A stretch of 64,000 nucleotides of DNA from Gordonia sp. PP30 (GCF_023100845.1 NZ_CP095864.1:2790001-2854000), one strand, 5' to 3'. Positions 1 through 10,585 are shown, numbered from the stretch's first letter. The notes: generated from the sequence alone by a model not told the origin. Made by a program: numbers and translations.

Positions 1-214
1 CGCGAGCGCCTGGTGGTGCGCGGGACACCGGTCCACCGAACCGGCGCACGGCTTCGCACTGCTCGAGCTCGGGCTGGAACCGATCCTCGACCTCTCGATG
101 CGGCTCGGCGAGGGCTCCGGCGCGGTGACCGCGCTGCCCGTCGTCACCGACGCGGTCGACATCCTGATCGACATGGCGACGTTCACCTCGGCCGGCGTCG
201 ACGACGGATCGTGA
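1..214 (+). CDS. cobT: Nicotinate-nucleotide--dimethylbenzimidazole phosphoribosyltransferase, C-terminal fragment
   Basis: Only the last 70 or so residues are in the window; the 5' part lies upstream. The frame starting at base 2 reads ...[19 protein letters not shown] followed by GEGSGA, the end of the CobT family, whose members transfer the ribose-phosphate of nicotinate mononucleotide to dimethylbenzimidazole to make the lower ligand of cobalamin. The glutamate in the GEG(S/T)GA stretch is the expected catalytic base from family knowledge. The stop codon overlaps the GTG start of cobS (GTGA), so the two are translationally coupled in one cobalamin operon. A long competing reading in the cobS frame covers this stretch but has no CobS-like content before the GTG. 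Confidence 0.9.
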   Translation, partial: ASAWWCAGHRSTEPAHGFALLELGLEPILDLSMRLGEGSGAVTALPVVTDAVDILIDMATFTSAGVDDGS

Positions 215-999
215 CCGCGCGGCCGGGCGGGGTGCGGCTGGCACTGAGCTGGCTGACCGTCGTCCCGGTCCCCCAGCCGCGGTCGGCACCCGATCGCACC
301 GACGGGCGCCGCGTGATCGCGGCCGTGCCGGTCGTCGGCGCACTGCTCGGCGCCGCGACGGCCGCACTGGCCTTCGGTCTCGGGTACACGGCGCTCCCGG
401 CGCCGGTGATCGGCGCACTGTGCGTGGTCTTCTTGGCGCTCGCCACCCGCGGCATGCACCTCGACGGCCTCGCCGACACCGCCGACGGGCTCGGCTGCTA
501 CGGCGACCCCGAGCGCGTCCGTGCCGTGATGCGCAGCGGCGACGTCGGACCGTTCGGCGCCGCCACCCTGGTGCTCGTCCTCCTGTTGCAGGCCCTCACC
601 GTCGGCGGTCTGGCGGCCGAGAGTCGCTGGTACGACCTCGCGTTCGCGGTCTTCCTCGGCCGGGTGGCCGTGGTGATCGCGTGCCGCTCGGGTCTGCCGT
701 CGGCCAATCCGGACGGTTTCGGGGCGCTGGTCGCCGGTACGCAGCGCGCGGCGATCGCGGTGTGGCTCGTCGTCGCGGCGATCGCGGTGGCCGGGGCCGG
801 GTGGCTCGGCGCCGGCGCGGCACCGTCCTTCCAGCTCGGCGTACCGATCCGCGCGGCGACCGCCCTGATCGTCGTCGTCGCGTTCGGTTACGCGTTCACC
901 CGGCACTGCGCGCGCCGGGTCGGCGGCGTCTCCGGCGACGTCCTCGGCGCGACCATCGAGCTGTCCACGACACTCGCGCTCGTCGTGCTCCTCGCCTGA
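211..999 (+). CDS. cobS: Adenosylcobinamide-GDP ribazoletransferase (cobalamin synthase)
   Basis: 262-residue polytopic membrane protein that joins adenosylcobinamide-GDP to alpha-ribazole in the last steps of cobalamin synthesis. The family motif [12 protein letters not shown] followed by an Asp-rich [19 protein letters not shown] stretch is present near residues 80-115, and several long hydrophobic segments follow up to the C-terminus. I chose the GTG that overlaps the cobT stop (GTGA) over the far upstream ATG, because the intervening translation is arginine-rich antisense-like sequence and CobS proteins are normally about 250 residues. It is convergent with ilvE, 40 bp away. Confidence 0.93.
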   Translation: MTARPGGVRLALSWLTVVPVPQPRSAPDRTDGRRVIAAVPVVGALLGAATAALAFGLGYTALPAPVIGALCVVFLALATRGMHLDGLADTADGLGCYGDPERVRAVMRSGDVGPFGAATLVLVLLLQALTVGGLAAESRWYDLAFAVFLGRVAVVIACRSGLPSANPDGFGALVAGTQRAAIAVWLVVAAIAVAGAGWLGAGAAPSFQLGVPIRAATALIVVVAFGYAFTRHCARRVGGVSGDVLGATIELSTTLALVVLLA

Positions 1000-1039
1000 C
1001 CGCTGCCGACGGAGACTCGTCCCGGCATACGACTCGCGG

Positions 1040-2140
1040 CTACGGGTAGAGCGTCGTCATCCAGCCGTGGCGGTCGGCGAAGGTGCCGCGCTGCAGGCCG
1101 GTGAGGGTGTCACGCAGGGCCTGGGTCACCGGGCCGGTGGTGCCGTCGCCCACCAGGTAGTCGTCGGTATCGCTCTTGACGCGGCCGACCGGGGTGATCA
1201 CCGCGGCGGTGCCGCAGGCGAAGACCTCGGTGATGGCGCCGGAGTCGACGCCCTCGCGCAGTTCCCGGGTGGAGATCTTGCGCTCGGACACGCCGTAGCC
1301 GGCGTCGGCCGCCAGCGTGAGCAGCGAGTCGCGCGTGATGCCGGGCAGCAGCGAACCGGAGAGCTCAGGGGTGACGATCTGCGCGTCGGAGCCGCTGCCG
1401 AACACGAAGAACAGGTTCATGCCGCCCATCTCTTCGATGTACGTGCGCTCCACCGCGTCGAGCCAGACCACCTGGTCGCAGCCCTGCTCGGCGGCCTGCG
1501 CCTGGGCGAGCAGCGACGCGGCGTAGTTGCCGCCGAACTTGGCGGCGCCGGTACCGCCGGGCGAGGCCCGGACGTACTCGGTACAGAGGTACACGCTGAC
1601 CGGCTTCACCCCGCCGGAGAAGTAGGCGCCGGCCGGCGAGGCGATCAGCACGTAGCGGTACTCGTTGGACGGCCGGACACCGAGACTCGGCTCGGTGGCG
1701 AACATGAAGGGACGCAGGTAGAGCGACTCCTCGCCACCGGCGGCCGGGACCCAGCCGTGGTCGACGGCGAGCAACTCGCGCAGCGAGTCGAGGAAGTGCC
1801 CGGTCGGCAGCGGCGGCATCGCCAGGCGCTCGGCCGAGGTCGCGAACCGCGCCGCGTTGGCCTCCGGACGGAAGGCGGCGATGGAGCCGTCGGGCTGGCG
1901 GTACGCCTTCAGTCCCTCGAAGATCTCCTGCGCGTAGTGCAGGACCATCGCCGCCGGATCCAGGGCGATCGGGCCGTAGGGGGTCACCTTCGCCCGATGC
2001 CAGCCCCGCTCCCGGTCGAAGTCCATGGTCACCATGTGATCGGTGAAGTGATTGCCGAAGCCGGGCGCCTCCAGGATCTCGGCGCGACGGCCCTCCGAGA
2101 CGGGATGGGGGTGGTCGGTACGGATGAACTCCAGCGTCAT
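1040..2140 (-). CDS. ilvE: Branched-chain amino acid aminotransferase
   Basis: 366-residue PLP-dependent class IV aminotransferase that interconverts Leu/Ile/Val and their 2-oxo acids with glutamate as partner, the last step of branched-chain synthesis. Recognisable stretches are [32 protein letters not shown], the Schiff-base lysine in [15 protein letters not shown] and the phosphate-binding [15 protein letters not shown] near the C-terminus. Length fits the actinobacterial type. It lies 37 bp downstream of gcvT on the same strand, as in M. tuberculosis, but has its own TATTGT hexamer 6 nt before the ATG, so it may also be transcribed separately as a leaderless message. Confidence 0.96.
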   Translation of the reverse strand: MTLEFIRTDHPHPVSEGRRAEILEAPGFGNHFTDHMVTMDFDRERGWHRAKVTPYGPIALDPAAMVLHYAQEIFEGLKAYRQPDGSIAAFRPEANAARFATSAERLAMPPLPTGHFLDSLRELLAVDHGWVPAAGGEESLYLRPFMFATEPSLGVRPSNEYRYVLIASPAGAYFSGGVKPVSVYLCTEYVRASPGGTGAAKFGGNYAASLLAQAQAAEQGCDQVVWLDAVERTYIEEMGGMNLFFVFGSGSDAQIVTPELSGSLLPGITRDSLLTLAADAGYGVSERKISTRELREGVDSGAITEVFACGTAAVITPVGRVKSDTDDYLVGDGTTGPVTQALRDTLTGLQRGTFADRHGWMTTLYP

Positions 2141-2146
2141 GGGACA

Positions 2147-2152
2147 ACAATA
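2147..2152 (-). promoter_or_regulatory. Candidate -10 hexamer of ilvE
   Basis: TATTGT on the minus strand lies 6 nt before the ilvE ATG, which would put the transcription start on or next to the start codon. No convincing -35 was seen. It sits in the 37-bp gcvT-ilvE gap. Confidence 0.4.
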
Positions 2153-2177
2153 GCGCTGCGCCCGAGCCGCGATTCGC

Positions 2178-3287
2178 TCAGACGTGGCTCTCGACGAACG
2201 GCGGATTCACCACGACGGCGGGCACGCTGCGGCCGCGCACGTCGACCACCACCTCGTCGCCCGCACTGACCCCCGCGAGGGTGTCCAGGAAGGCCAGGGC
2301 GATGCCCGCCTTCAGGGTCGGCGAGAAAGTCCCCGAGGAGCATTCGCCGATCACCGGGCCGCCCGGCATCAGGTGCACGGTGCAGCCGGCGCGCAGCACG
2401 CCGCGGCCGGTCGCCTTCAGGCCGGCGAGGCGCCGCGCCGGGCCGGCCTCGCGCTCGGCGAGCAGGGCGTCCCGCCCGAAGAACGACGGCTTGTTCCAGC
2501 CCACCGCCCACGAGCTGCGCGCCTGCACCGGGGTGATGTCCTCGGTGAGTTCGTGGCCGTGGAGCGCGTAGCCCATCTCGGTCCGCAGCGTGTCGCGGGC
2601 GCCGAGGCCGCAGGGCTGACCGTCACGCGCGGTCACCTCGGCGAGCAGGGCGTCCCAGACGGGGCCGGCGTCGTCCCAGCGCGGCAGGATCTCGTAGCCG
2701 CGTTCGCCGGTGTAGCCGCTGCGGCAGACGCGCACCGGGTAGACGGCATCCCCGGCACGCAGCTCCGCGTCGGCGAAGGCCATGTACTCCATCTCGGTCG
2801 GGAGGCCGAGCGCCGCCAGCACCTCCGGCGCCCGCGGTCCCTGCACGGCGAAGACGCCGTAGTCGCGGTGCTGATCGGTCACCGCCACCCCGTCGGGGGC
2901 GACGGCGGCGAGCGCCGCCACCACGTCGGCGGTGTTGGCCGCGTTGGGGACCAGAAAGACCTCGTCGTCGGACACCAGGTAGGCGATCAGATCGTCGATC
3001 ACGCCGCCGCGGTCGTTGCAGCAGAGCGTGTACTGGGCCTTGCCGGGGGTGATCTTGCCGAGGTCGTTGGTGAGGGTGTCGTTCACGAGGGCCGCGGCGC
3101 CGGGGCCGGCGACCAGCGCCTTGCCGAGGTGGCTGACGTCGAACAGACCGACGGCCTCGCGGACGGCGGCGTGCTCGGCGGAGGTTCCGGAGTACGAGAC
3201 GGGCATGTCCCAGCCGCCGAATTCGGCGAAGCTGGCGCCCAGGGCGGCGTGGCGGTCGGCGATCGGGCCGGCGAGGAGTTCGGTCAT
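2178..3287 (-). CDS. gcvT: Aminomethyltransferase (glycine cleavage T protein)
   Basis: 369-residue T protein of the glycine cleavage system. It releases ammonia from the aminomethyl-lipoyl H protein and makes 5,10-methylene-tetrahydrofolate. Family hallmarks are [20 protein letters not shown] at the N-terminus, the Asp-containing [12 protein letters not shown] region, and [12 protein letters not shown] plus [21 protein letters not shown] in the middle. The start was set at the ATG of [13 protein letters not shown]; a longer reading adds 14 unrelated residues. A TACGGT hexamer 6 nt upstream supports a leaderless start here. It is divergent from pepA with only 72 bp between the starts. No other gcv gene is in the window. 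Confidence 0.95.
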   Translation of the reverse strand: MTELLAGPIADRHAALGASFAEFGGWDMPVSYSGTSAEHAAVREAVGLFDVSHLGKALVAGPGAAALVNDTLTNDLGKITPGKAQYTLCCNDRGGVIDDLIAYLVSDDEVFLVPNAANTADVVAALAAVAPDGVAVTDQHRDYGVFAVQGPRAPEVLAALGLPTEMEYMAFADAELRAGDAVYPVRVCRSGYTGERGYEILPRWDDAGPVWDALLAEVTARDGQPCGLGARDTLRTEMGYALHGHELTEDITPVQARSSWAVGWNKPSFFGRDALLAEREAGPARRLAGLKATGRGVLRAGCTVHLMPGGPVIGECSSGTFSPTLKAGIALAFLDTLAGVSAGDEVVVDVRGRSVPAVVVNPPFVESHV

Positions 3288-3293
3288 GCGCTC

Positions 3294-3299
3294 ACCGTA
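3294..3299 (-). promoter_or_regulatory. Candidate -10 hexamer of gcvT
   Basis: Minus-strand TACGGT lies 6 nt before the chosen gcvT ATG, in the short divergent region shared with pepA. Its spacing matches the -10-like hexamers found before several other genes here. Confidence 0.4.
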
Positions 3300-3345
3300 T
3301 CGCGCCACCTGCGCGACTCTCCCGATCACCTCCGCCCGGGCGGGC

Positions 3346-3351
3346 TACAGT
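3346..3351 (+). promoter_or_regulatory. Candidate -10 hexamer of pepA
   Basis: TACAGT lies 8 nt before the GTG of pepA. With the mirror-image gcvT hexamer it makes a compact divergent promoter with both messages predicted leaderless. The 72-bp gap is too short for a glycine riboswitch. Confidence 0.45.
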
Positions 3352-3359
3352 GGGTCGGC

Positions 3360-4916
3360 GTGAGCAGCAACGACATCCTGAACCGTGCCCGCGGACCCCG
3401 CATCGACCTCGCCACCGGCCTGACCAAGAACGACGACGTTCTGGTGATCGGCCTCCTCACCGGCGACACCGACGACGACGCGAAGACGTCGCCGACCGAC
3501 CCGGATCCGGTCCTGCTCCTGACCGACGACCTGCTCGACGACGAGGCCGCCGAGGCCCTCACGGCGGCGCTCCGCGCCGTGCGCGCCAGCGGTAAGACCG
3601 GCCAGGTGGTGACCGTTCCCGCCCCCGCGGCCCTGCCCGTGCGGCTCGTCGTGGCGGTCGGACTCGGTGCGGCCGAGGACGCCGAGGACGCCGAGACCGT
3701 GCGGCAGGCGGCCGGTGACGCGATCCGCACCCTCGACGGCGCCGGCCCGGTGGTGTCGACGCTGTCCGCGGCCGGTCTCGGTGCCGCCGCGGAGGGTTTC
3801 TACCTCGGCGCCTACCGGTTCGACGAGTTCCGTTCGGCGGCGTCCCGATCGCCGAAGGAGCCGGCCGGTGAGATCTCGCTCCTGGTCCCCCAGAAGACCA
3901 AGCAGGCGCGGGCCGAACTCGACCACGCGCTCGTCGTCGCCGACGCCGTCGCGCTGGCCCGCGACTTCGTCAACACCCCGCCCAGCCACCTCTACCCCGG
4001 TGAGTTCGCCGACCGCGCACGACGCGCGGGCGGTGCGGCCGGCCTGACCGTGGAGATCCTCGACGAGGAGGCGCTCGCGGCGGGCGGCTACGGCGGCATC
4101 GTCGGCGTCGGACAGGGCAGTTCCCGGCCACCGCGCCTCGTGCGGCTCGCCTACACGCCGTCGGCCAAGAACGACGCCCGCAAGAAGGTCGCGCTGGTCG
4201 GCAAGGGCGTCACCTTCGACACCGGCGGCATCTCCATCAAGCCGGCCGCCGGCATGGATCACATGACCTCCGACATGGGCGGCGCGGCCGCGGTGATCGC
4301 GACGGTCATCGCCGCCGCGCGGCTCGGGCTCGACGTGGCCGTGACCGCCACCGTGCCGATGGCCGAGAACATGCCGTCGGGCACCGCGCAGCGGCCCGGC
4401 GACGTCCTGACGCAGTACGGCGGCACCACCGTCGAGGTGCTCAACACCGACGCGGAGGGCCGGCTGATCCTCGCCGACGCCATCGCGGCGGCCTGCGAGG
4501 ACGACCCCGACTACCTGATCGACACCGCCACCCTGACCGGCGCCCAGATGGTCGCCCTGGGCACCCGCACCCCCGGCGTGCTCGGCACGGACGAGTTCCG
4601 CGACCGGGTCGCCGCGATCTCCCGCGCCGTGGGCGAGAACGGATGGGCGATGCCGCTGCCCGCCGAGCTCCGGTCGGACCTCAACTCGCGCGTCGCCGAC
4701 CTGGCGAATGTCACCAATCACCGCTGGGGCGGCATGCTCAGCGCCGCCATCTTCCTGCGCGAATTCGTGAGCGACGGCGTCGGCTGGGCCCACCTCGACG
4801 TCGCCGGGCCGGCGTTCAACACCGGCGGCCCGTGGGGCTACACGCCGAAGGGCGGGACCGGTGTCCCGGTGCGCACGCTGATCGCCGTGCTGGAGGACAT
4901 CGCCGAGGCCGGCTGA
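3360..4916 (+). CDS. pepA: Leucyl aminopeptidase (M17 family)
   Basis: 518-residue cytosolic M17 metallo-aminopeptidase that removes N-terminal residues from peptides (pepB in M. tuberculosis naming). The C-terminal catalytic domain has the two-metal site: [16 protein letters not shown] supplies the Lys and an Asp, [13 protein letters not shown] another Asp, and the signature [13 protein letters not shown] the last Asp/Glu pair. The N-terminal third is the variable regulatory domain. The GTG was chosen because a TACAGT hexamer is 8 nt upstream, and the 390 residues of open frame before it are antisense to gcvT without family similarity. Confidence 0.95.
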   Translation: MSSNDILNRARGPRIDLATGLTKNDDVLVIGLLTGDTDDDAKTSPTDPDPVLLLTDDLLDDEAAEALTAALRAVRASGKTGQVVTVPAPAALPVRLVVAVGLGAAEDAEDAETVRQAAGDAIRTLDGAGPVVSTLSAAGLGAAAEGFYLGAYRFDEFRSAASRSPKEPAGEISLLVPQKTKQARAELDHALVVADAVALARDFVNTPPSHLYPGEFADRARRAGGAAGLTVEILDEEALAAGGYGGIVGVGQGSSRPPRLVRLAYTPSAKNDARKKVALVGKGVTFDTGGISIKPAAGMDHMTSDMGGAAAVIATVIAAARLGLDVAVTATVPMAENMPSGTAQRPGDVLTQYGGTTVEVLNTDAEGRLILADAIAAACEDDPDYLIDTATLTGAQMVALGTRTPGVLGTDEFRDRVAAISRAVGENGWAMPLPAELRSDLNSRVADLANVTNHRWGGMLSAAIFLREFVSDGVGWAHLDVAGPAFNTGGPWGYTPKGGTGVPVRTLIAVLEDIAEAG

Positions 4917-5022
4917 GCCCCTACCCACGGGTACCCCGGACCGCCCTGAAGGCCGGTCATTCAAGGGGTAGGGTCTCGGGTGAAAAAGTTCATCGAGCGA
5001 ACTGACTAGGGAGCAACACGCA

Positions 5023-6756
5023 ATGGCCTTCTCCGTCGAGATGCCCGCACTGGGTGAAAGTGTCACCGAAGGTACCGTCACCCAATGGCTCAAGAACGAG
5101 GGCGACACCGTCGCCGTCGACGAGCCCCTGCTGGAGGTCTCGACCGACAAGGTCGACACCGAGATCCCGTCGCCGGCGGCCGGCGTGCTGATCAAGATCG
5201 TCGCCCAGGAGGACGACGTCGTCGAGGTCGGCGGCCAGCTCGGTCTGATCGGTGAGGCCGGTGAGGCCGGCGGCGATGCGCCCGCCGCCCCGGCCGAGCC
5301 GGAGCCCACCCCCGAGCCGGAACCGGCCGCTCCCGCCGCCGCGTCCGCTCCCCCGGCCCCCGCCGCGCCCGCCGCTCCGGCACCCGCGGCCGCCGCGTCG
5401 TCCGGGAACGACGTCACCATGCCCGAGCTGGGCGAGTCGGTGACCGAGGGCACCGTCACCAACTGGCTCAAGCAGGTCGGCGACACCGTCGCCGTCGACG
5501 AGCCGCTGGTCGAGGTGTCCACCGACAAGGTCGACACCGAGATCCCGTCACCGTTCGCCGGTGTCCTGCTGGAGATCGTGGCCGACACCGACGACGTCGT
5601 CGCCGTCGGCGGCCGTCTCGCGGTGATCGGCGAGCCCGGTGCCGCCCCGGCTGCGGAGCCCGAGCCGGCTCCGGCCGCCGCCGCTCCCGAGCCCACACCC
5701 GCTCCGGCGGCGCCCCCGGCTCCCGCTCCGGCCGCCCCGGCCCCGGCGGCGCCCGCCCCGGCCGTACCGGCACCCGCCGCGCAGACCGACGGCAACGACC
5801 TCGAGTCGACGCCCTACGTGACCCCGCTGGTGCGCAAGCTCGCCGCCGAGAACGGCATCGACCTGGCCACCGTCACCGGTACCGGCGTCGGCGGACGCAT
5901 CCGCAAGCAGGACGTGCTCGCCGCCGTCGAGGCTGCCAAGGCGCCCGCCGCACCGGCTCCAGCCGCCCCCGCCGCGACTCCGGCGGCCGCTCCGGCCGCC
6001 GCGGCCCCGGCGCCGAGTTCGGAACTGGCCGCCCTGATCGGCACCACGCAGAAGATCACCCGGATCCGGCAGATCACCGCCGCGAAGACCCGCGAGTCGC
6101 TCGCCACCACCGCCCAGCTCACACAGGTGCACGAGGTCGACATGACCAAGATCGCCCAGCTGCGCAAGCAGGCGAAGGCCGGCTTCGCCGCGGCCGAGGG
6201 CGTCAACCTGACGTTCCTGCCGTTCTACGCGAAGGCCGTCGTCGAGGCGCTCAAGGTCCACCCGAACATCAACGCGTCGATCGACGAGGCCAAGAAGGAG
6301 ATCACCTACCACGGGAAGGTGAACCTCGGTATCGCCGTGGACACCCCGCAGGGTCTCCTCTCGCCGGTGATCCACAACGCCGACGACCTGTCGCTGGCGG
6401 GTCTGGCCCGGGCCATCGCCGACATCGCCGCCCGCGCCCGCTCCGGCGACCTCAAGCCCGACGAGCTGGCCGGCGGCACGTTCACCATCACCAACATCGG
6501 CAGCGCCGGCGCCCTGTTCGACACCCCGATCCTGGTGCCGCCGCAGGCCGCCATGCTCGGCACCGGTGCCATCGTCAAGCGTCCGGTGGTCCTCACCGCC
6601 GCCGACGGCACCGAGTCGATCGCCGCCCGGTCGATGGCCTTCCTGCCGATGACCTACGACCACCGGCTGATCGACGGCGCCGACGCGGGCCGTTTCCTCA
6701 CCACGGTGCGCCATCGCCTGGAAGGCGGCGAGTTCGCCGCCGATCTCGGCCTGTAA
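5023..6756 (+). CDS. sucB: Dihydrolipoamide acyltransferase E2 (two lipoyl domains)
   Basis: 577-residue E2 core of a 2-oxoacid dehydrogenase complex (called dlaT or sucB in relatives). Two lipoyl domains, residues about 3-78 and 130-205, each carry the lipoylation site [12 protein letters not shown]. They are joined by Ala/Pro-rich flexible linkers. A peripheral subunit-binding domain follows ([19 protein letters not shown]), then the catalytic acyltransferase domain ending with the active-site [11 protein letters not shown] motif. In M. tuberculosis this gene serves pyruvate dehydrogenase with aceE, which lies at the other end of this window. The lipB-lipA genes that make its cofactor follow closely. 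An AGGGAGC ribosome-binding site precedes the ATG. Confidence 0.95.
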   Translation: MAFSVEMPALGESVTEGTVTQWLKNEGDTVAVDEPLLEVSTDKVDTEIPSPAAGVLIKIVAQEDDVVEVGGQLGLIGEAGEAGGDAPAAPAEPEPTPEPEPAAPAAASAPPAPAAPAAPAPAAAASSGNDVTMPELGESVTEGTVTNWLKQVGDTVAVDEPLVEVSTDKVDTEIPSPFAGVLLEIVADTDDVVAVGGRLAVIGEPGAAPAAEPEPAPAAAAPEPTPAPAAPPAPAPAAPAPAAPAPAVPAPAAQTDGNDLESTPYVTPLVRKLAAENGIDLATVTGTGVGGRIRKQDVLAAVEAAKAPAAPAPAAPAATPAAAPAAAAPAPSSELAALIGTTQKITRIRQITAAKTRESLATTAQLTQVHEVDMTKIAQLRKQAKAGFAAAEGVNLTFLPFYAKAVVEALKVHPNINASIDEAKKEITYHGKVNLGIAVDTPQGLLSPVIHNADDLSLAGLARAIADIAARARSGDLKPDELAGGTFTITNIGSAGALFDTPILVPPQAAMLGTGAIVKRPVVLTAADGTESIAARSMAFLPMTYDHRLIDGADAGRFLTTVRHRLEGGEFAADLGL

Positions 6757-6783
6757 CCCACCGAGAGCAGGTAGCAGATCTCC

Positions 6784-7665
6784 ATGCGAATCGCCGTCGC
6801 CGGGAGCCACGGGCTCATCGGGTCGGCGCTGGTCGACGCGCTGACGCGCTCCGGTCATGACGTCGTGCGCCTCGTGCGCACGCCGGTGACCGGAGCCGAT
6901 CAGGTGCGCTGGGATCCGGAGACGTTCGGCGTCCCGCCCGGCGCGCTCAACGGCGCCGACGCGGTGATCGGCCTCGGCGGCGTGGGACTGGGCACCCGGC
7001 GCTGGAGCGGCTGGGTGAAGCAGCGGCTCCGCGACTCCCGGATCACCCCCACCTCGGTTCTCGCCGAGGCCGTCGCCGACGCCGGGGTGCCGGTCTTCGT
7101 CAGCGCCAGCGCGACCGGCTTCTACGGCGACACCGGGGAGGACGCGGCCACCGAGGACTCCCCGCCCGGCGACGGCTTCCTCGCGGACTTGGCGGTCGAC
7201 TGGGAGGCCGCCACCCTGGCCGCCGCCGGCGCGCGCATCGTCGCGCTGCGCACCGCCCCGGTCCTCGCCCCGTCCGGCGGTCTCCTCGGACGTCTCCGGC
7301 CCCTGTACCGGCTCGGCGCCGGCGGGTCGATCGGTGACGGCCGGCAGTTCTTCTCGTGGATCTCACTGCACGACGAGGTCGCCGCGATCGAGTTCCTCCT
7401 CGAACAGCGGCATATCGCCGGTCCGGTGAACCTCGCCAGCCCGCAGGCCGTCCGGTACGGCGATTTCAGCGCGCTCCTCGCGCAGCAGGTGCACCGTCCC
7501 GACTGGTTCCGCGTGCCCGCCGCACTCGCGCACGCCGTCGGCGGCGAACTGGTCGACGAACTGATCCTGACCTCCTCACGGGTCGAACCGAAGGTCCTCA
7601 CCGACCACGGCTTCGTCTTCGCGCATCCCACCCTCCCGCAAGCCCTGGAGTACGCCCGTGCGTAA
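6784..7665 (+). CDS. TIGR01777 family epimerase / NAD-binding SDR protein
   Basis: 293-residue extended-type short-chain dehydrogenase relative (orthologue of Rv2216 by position). The N-terminal Rossmann fold has [16 protein letters not shown] as the glycine-rich nucleotide loop. The SASATGFYG(D) stretch corresponds to the catalytic Ser/Tyr region, and the tail with [20 protein letters not shown] is typical of the DUF1731 C-terminal domain. Its substrate is unknown. It sits 27 bp after sucB and overlaps lipB by 8 bp, so it is probably cotranscribed with lipoate metabolism genes; a role in that pathway is only suggested by the conserved neighbourhood. Confidence 0.88.
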   Translation: MRIAVAGSHGLIGSALVDALTRSGHDVVRLVRTPVTGADQVRWDPETFGVPPGALNGADAVIGLGGVGLGTRRWSGWVKQRLRDSRITPTSVLAEAVADAGVPVFVSASATGFYGDTGEDAATEDSPPGDGFLADLAVDWEAATLAAAGARIVALRTAPVLAPSGGLLGRLRPLYRLGAGGSIGDGRQFFSWISLHDEVAAIEFLLEQRHIAGPVNLASPQAVRYGDFSALLAQQVHRPDWFRVPAALAHAVGGELVDELILTSSRVEPKVLTDHGFVFAHPTLPQALEYARA

Positions 7666-8365
7666 CGGTTCCGCCCGTGCCGATACCGGCCGCCTCGAGG
7701 TCCGCAGACTCGGTCTCGTCGACTACGAGACGGCCTACGACCTGCAGCACCGGCTGGCCGCCCAGCGGGCGTCCGGTGAACTCGATCACGACCTGCTCCT
7801 CCTGCTCGAGCACCCGTCGATCTACACCGCGGGCAAACGCACCGAGGACGGCGACCGGCCGGTCAACGGCGCCCGGGTGATCGACGTCGACCGCGGCGGC
7901 CGGATCACCTGGCACGGCCCCGGACAGCTGGTCGGCTATCCGATCGTCAAACTCGCCGAACCGCTCGACGTGGTCGACTACGTCCGCCGCGTCGAGGAGG
8001 CCCTGATCCGGTTCTGCGCCGACCAGGGACTCGTCACGACGCGGGTGGCGGGTCGTTCCGGGGTGTGGGTCGTCGATCAGCCCGGCGCCGGGAGCGGGCC
8101 GAATCTCCAGGGCGAACGCAAACTCGGGCAGATCGGGATCCGCGTGTCCCGCGGGGTGACCCTGCACGGCTTCGCCCTCAACGTCGACCCCGACATGTCG
8201 GTGTTCTCCGCGATCGTGCCGTGCGGGATCGCCGACGCCGGGGTCACCTCCCTCGCCGCCGAGCTCGGCCGGCCGATCACGGTCGACGAGACGCTCGACG
8301 GCGTCGCCGCCCGCGTTCAGGAATGCCTGGACGCCGATCGCACAAGCGTAGGATCGACACAGTGA
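7658..8365 (+). CDS. lipB: Octanoyltransferase
   Basis: 235-residue lipoate-pathway enzyme that moves octanoate from acyl carrier protein to the lipoyl domains of E2 and GcvH proteins. Family features are [19 protein letters not shown], the [17 protein letters not shown] motif, the catalytic lysine in [12 protein letters not shown] and the catalytic cysteine in [15 protein letters not shown]. The GTG start lies inside the end of the preceding epimerase gene, and the stop overlaps the lipA GTG (GTGA). It acts just before LipA on SucB, encoded two genes upstream. Confidence 0.95.
   Translation: MRNGSARADTGRLEVRRLGLVDYETAYDLQHRLAAQRASGELDHDLLLLLEHPSIYTAGKRTEDGDRPVNGARVIDVDRGGRITWHGPGQLVGYPIVKLAEPLDVVDYVRRVEEALIRFCADQGLVTTRVAGRSGVWVVDQPGAGSGPNLQGERKLGQIGIRVSRGVTLHGFALNVDPDMSVFSAIVPCGIADAGVTSLAAELGRPITVDETLDGVAARVQECLDADRTSVGSTQ
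8349..8354 (+). promoter_or_regulatory. Candidate internal -10 hexamer of lipA
   Basis: TAGGAT within the end of lipB lies 7 nt before the lipA GTG. It could give an internal leaderless lipA transcript in addition to read-through from lipB. Confidence 0.35.
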
Positions 8366-9417
8366 CCGCCTCGCCCGACTCCGCTGCCAAGGCCGCTCCC
8401 GAAATCAAGTCCGAGGGCCGCAAACTCCTCCGCCTCGAGGTCCGCAACGCGCAGACCCCGATCGAGCGCAAGCCGAAGTGGATCAAGACCAAGGCGACGA
8501 TGGGCCCGGAGTATTCCGAACTCAAGGGCCTGGTCCGCAGCGAGGGCCTGCACACCGTGTGCGAGGAGGCCGGCTGCCCCAACATCTACGAGTGCTGGGA
8601 AGACCGCGAGGCCACCTTCCTGATCGGCGGTGAGCAGTGCACCCGGCGCTGCGACTTCTGCCAGATCGACACCGGCAAGCCGGCTCCGCTCGACCGCGAC
8701 GAGCCGCGACGCGTCGCCGAATCCGTCCAGTCGATGGGCCTGCGGTATTCGACGATCACCGGCGTCGCCCGAGACGACCTGCCCGACGAGGGCGCCTGGC
8801 TGTACGCCGAGACGGTCCGCAAGATCCACGAATACAACCCGGGCACCGGCGTGGAGAACCTGATCCCGGACTTCCACGCCAAGCCCGACCTGCTGGCCGA
8901 GGTGTTCGACGCCCGGCCCGAGGTGCTGGCCCACAACCTGGAGACCGTTCCGCGGATCTTCAAGCGGATCCGCCCGGCCTTCCGCTACGAGCGGTCGCTC
9001 GACGTCCTCACCCAGGCCCGCGATTTCGGGCTGGTGACCAAATCGAACCTGATCCTCGGCATGGGCGAGACGCCCGACGAGGTCCGCGAGTCGCTGCGTG
9101 ACCTGCACGAGGCGGGCTGCGACATCGTCACCATCACGCAGTACCTCCGCCCCTCCCCCCGCCACCATCCGGTGGAGCGCTGGGTGAAGCCGGAGGAGTT
9201 CGTCGAGCACTCGGACTACGCGACGCAGCTCGGCTTCGCCGGGGTGCTGGCCGGGCCGCTGGTGCGGTCGTCGTACCGGGCCGGCCGCCTGTACGCGCAG
9301 GCGATGGCCCGCCACGGCCGCCCCCTCGATCCGGCGATGGCGCACCTGGCGAACGAGGGCAGCACCGCCCAGGAGGCGTCGTCGGTGATCGCCCGCATGG
9401 CCACCGGCGCCCGCTGA
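8362..9417 (+). CDS. lipA: Lipoyl synthase (radical SAM)
   Basis: 351-residue radical-SAM enzyme that inserts two sulfurs into the octanoyl chain on lipoyl domains. It has the auxiliary-cluster cysteines in [12 protein letters not shown] and the SAM cluster [10 protein letters not shown] (CxxxCxxC). The conserved downstream stretches are [13 protein letters not shown] ([17 protein letters not shown]), [13 protein letters not shown] and [15 protein letters not shown], and the closing RSSYRAG carries the conserved serine. The GTG overlapping the lipB stop was chosen; a longer reading of the frame is out of register with lipA homologues. It is the last gene of the sucB-epimerase-lipB-lipA run. 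Confidence 0.96.
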   Translation: MTASPDSAAKAAPEIKSEGRKLLRLEVRNAQTPIERKPKWIKTKATMGPEYSELKGLVRSEGLHTVCEEAGCPNIYECWEDREATFLIGGEQCTRRCDFCQIDTGKPAPLDRDEPRRVAESVQSMGLRYSTITGVARDDLPDEGAWLYAETVRKIHEYNPGTGVENLIPDFHAKPDLLAEVFDARPEVLAHNLETVPRIFKRIRPAFRYERSLDVLTQARDFGLVTKSNLILGMGETPDEVRESLRDLHEAGCDIVTITQYLRPSPRHHPVERWVKPEEFVEHSDYATQLGFAGVLAGPLVRSSYRAGRLYAQAMARHGRPLDPAMAHLANEGSTAQEASSVIARMATGAR

Positions 9418-9803
9418 CGTCCGCGCCCCCGACTGCCTCGCTCCCCGACTCCAACCGCCCGTTGAGCCGGTCGCTCCACACACCCCCACCGCCTATTGAG
9501 CCCGTCGAGCCGCCCCCCAGCCCGTCGAGCCGGTCGAGCCGTCCCCCAGCCCATTGAGCCCGTCGCCCCCAGCCCGTTGAGCCGGTCGAGCCGCCAGGCG
9601 AGACCGTGTCGAAACGCACCCCCGACTGCAGAAGGCCGTTTCGACGCGGCCGGGCCCCGGGGGCCCGACCGGCTCAGCGAGCTGCCTGAAGCCACCGCAA
9701 TCAGCCCACCGAGCCACCCCGACCCCACAGCCCGCCCCGCCGGTCGCGCCGCAAGACGAGACCGTGTCGAAACGCACATCGAACCCCCACTAGACTGGAC
9801 ACC
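9418..9803 (+). repeat. Repeat-rich spacer with GTTGAGCCGG/GTGTCGAAACG elements
   Basis: This 386-bp gap between lipA and the DUF4191 gene has no gene. It is filled with degenerate copies of (G)TTGAGCC(G/C)GTCGAGCCG: near-copies start at about 9461, 9495, 9520, 9553 and 9576. A full 41-bp unit occupies 9576-9616, followed at 9638-9676 by an inverted, diverged half (GTTTCGACGCGG ... CCGGCTCAG). A third fragment ending GTGTCGAAACG lies at about 9755-9774. Between the inverted halves there is a strong G/C hairpin (GGGCCC around 9653-9666). The same family recurs near 42.9 and 58.8 kb. Confidence 0.75.
9791..9796 (+). promoter_or_regulatory. Candidate -10 hexamer of the DUF4191 gene
   Basis: TAGACT lies 7 nt before the ATG at 9804. 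No Shine-Dalgarno sequence precedes that ATG, so a leaderless transcript is likely. Confidence 0.45.
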
Positions 9804-10562
9804 ATGGCACAGGCGAAGAACGACGCGAGCAAAGAGGCCAAGAAGGCCGCGAAAGCCGCCCGCAAGGCCGCTTCCAAAGAGCAGCGCCAGCAGATCTGGC
9901 AGGCCTTCAACATGCAGCGCAAGGACGACAAGGCGCTCATCCCGCTGATGATCGGCGTGCTGGCCCTGTCGGTGCTGGTGTTCACGCTGATCGGCGTCTT
10001 CGTCGGCGGACTCTGGTTCATGGTGGTGATCGGCATCGCGATCGGTCTGCTCGGCGCGTTCGTGCTGTTCACCCGCCGCGTGTCGCGCAGCGTCTACAAG
10101 AAGGCCGAGGGCCAGCCGGGTGCGGCGGGCTGGGCGCTGAGCAACATGCGCGGCCAGTGGCGCGTGCAGCAGGCGGTCAGCGGCACCAGCCAGCTCGACG
10201 CCGTGCACCGGGTGATCGGTAAGCCGGGCATCATCCTGGTCGGCGAGGGCACGCCGTCGCGCGTGAAGCCGCTGATCGCGCAAGAGAAGAAGAAGGCCGC
10301 ACGCGTGGTCGGCGACACCCCGATCTACGAGGTCGTGGTCGGCAACGGCGAGGGCGAGGTCCCGCTGTCGAAGCTGGAGCGCCACCTCAAGAAGCTGCCG
10401 TCGAACATCGACCGCGACCGCATGGAGGCCCTGGACGGCCGCCTCGCCGCACTCAAGGCGAAGGGCGCGTCCGGCCCGGCCATGCCGAAGGGCCCGATGC
10501 CGCAGGGCGCGAAGGTGAAGAACATGGCGCGCACCGCGCGCCGCCGCGGTGGCGCCGCCTGA
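9804..10562 (+). CDS. DUF4191 membrane protein (Rv2219-like)
   Basis: 252-residue protein of unknown function, conserved next to lipA and glnA1 in mycolic-acid actinobacteria. The first 35 residues are highly charged and Ala/Lys-rich, then two transmembrane segments follow (ALIPLMIGVLALSVLVFTLI and GLWFMVVIGIAIGLLGAFVL, about residues 48-95). After them comes a cytosolic domain with the stretch QPGAAGWALSNMRGQW and a basic tail. No enzyme motif is visible. It is convergent with the DUF2277 gene, with a hairpin terminator between them. Confidence 0.88.
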   Translation: MAQAKNDASKEAKKAAKAARKAASKEQRQQIWQAFNMQRKDDKALIPLMIGVLALSVLVFTLIGVFVGGLWFMVVIGIAIGLLGAFVLFTRRVSRSVYKKAEGQPGAAGWALSNMRGQWRVQQAVSGTSQLDAVHRVIGKPGIILVGEGTPSRVKPLIAQEKKKAARVVGDTPIYEVVVGNGEGEVPLSKLERHLKKLPSNIDRDRMEALDGRLAALKAKGASGPAMPKGPMPQGAKVKNMARTARRRGGAA

Positions 10563-10585
10563 TCCCGTCCGGAGACTGAGGGCAT

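Noticed and set aside
3288..3359. Glycine riboswitch before gcvT
   Set aside because: The divergent gap is 72 bp and both genes have -10-like hexamers next to their starts, leaving no room for an aptamer.
3345..6858. Long minus-strand frames opposite pepA and sucB
   Set aside because: They mirror the Ala/Pro linker and lipoyl repeats of sucB and the coding frame of pepA; no independent features.
9418..9803. Insertion sequence remnant
   Set aside because: The inverted repeats are short and no transposase-like reading exists; a small repeat element explains the pattern better.
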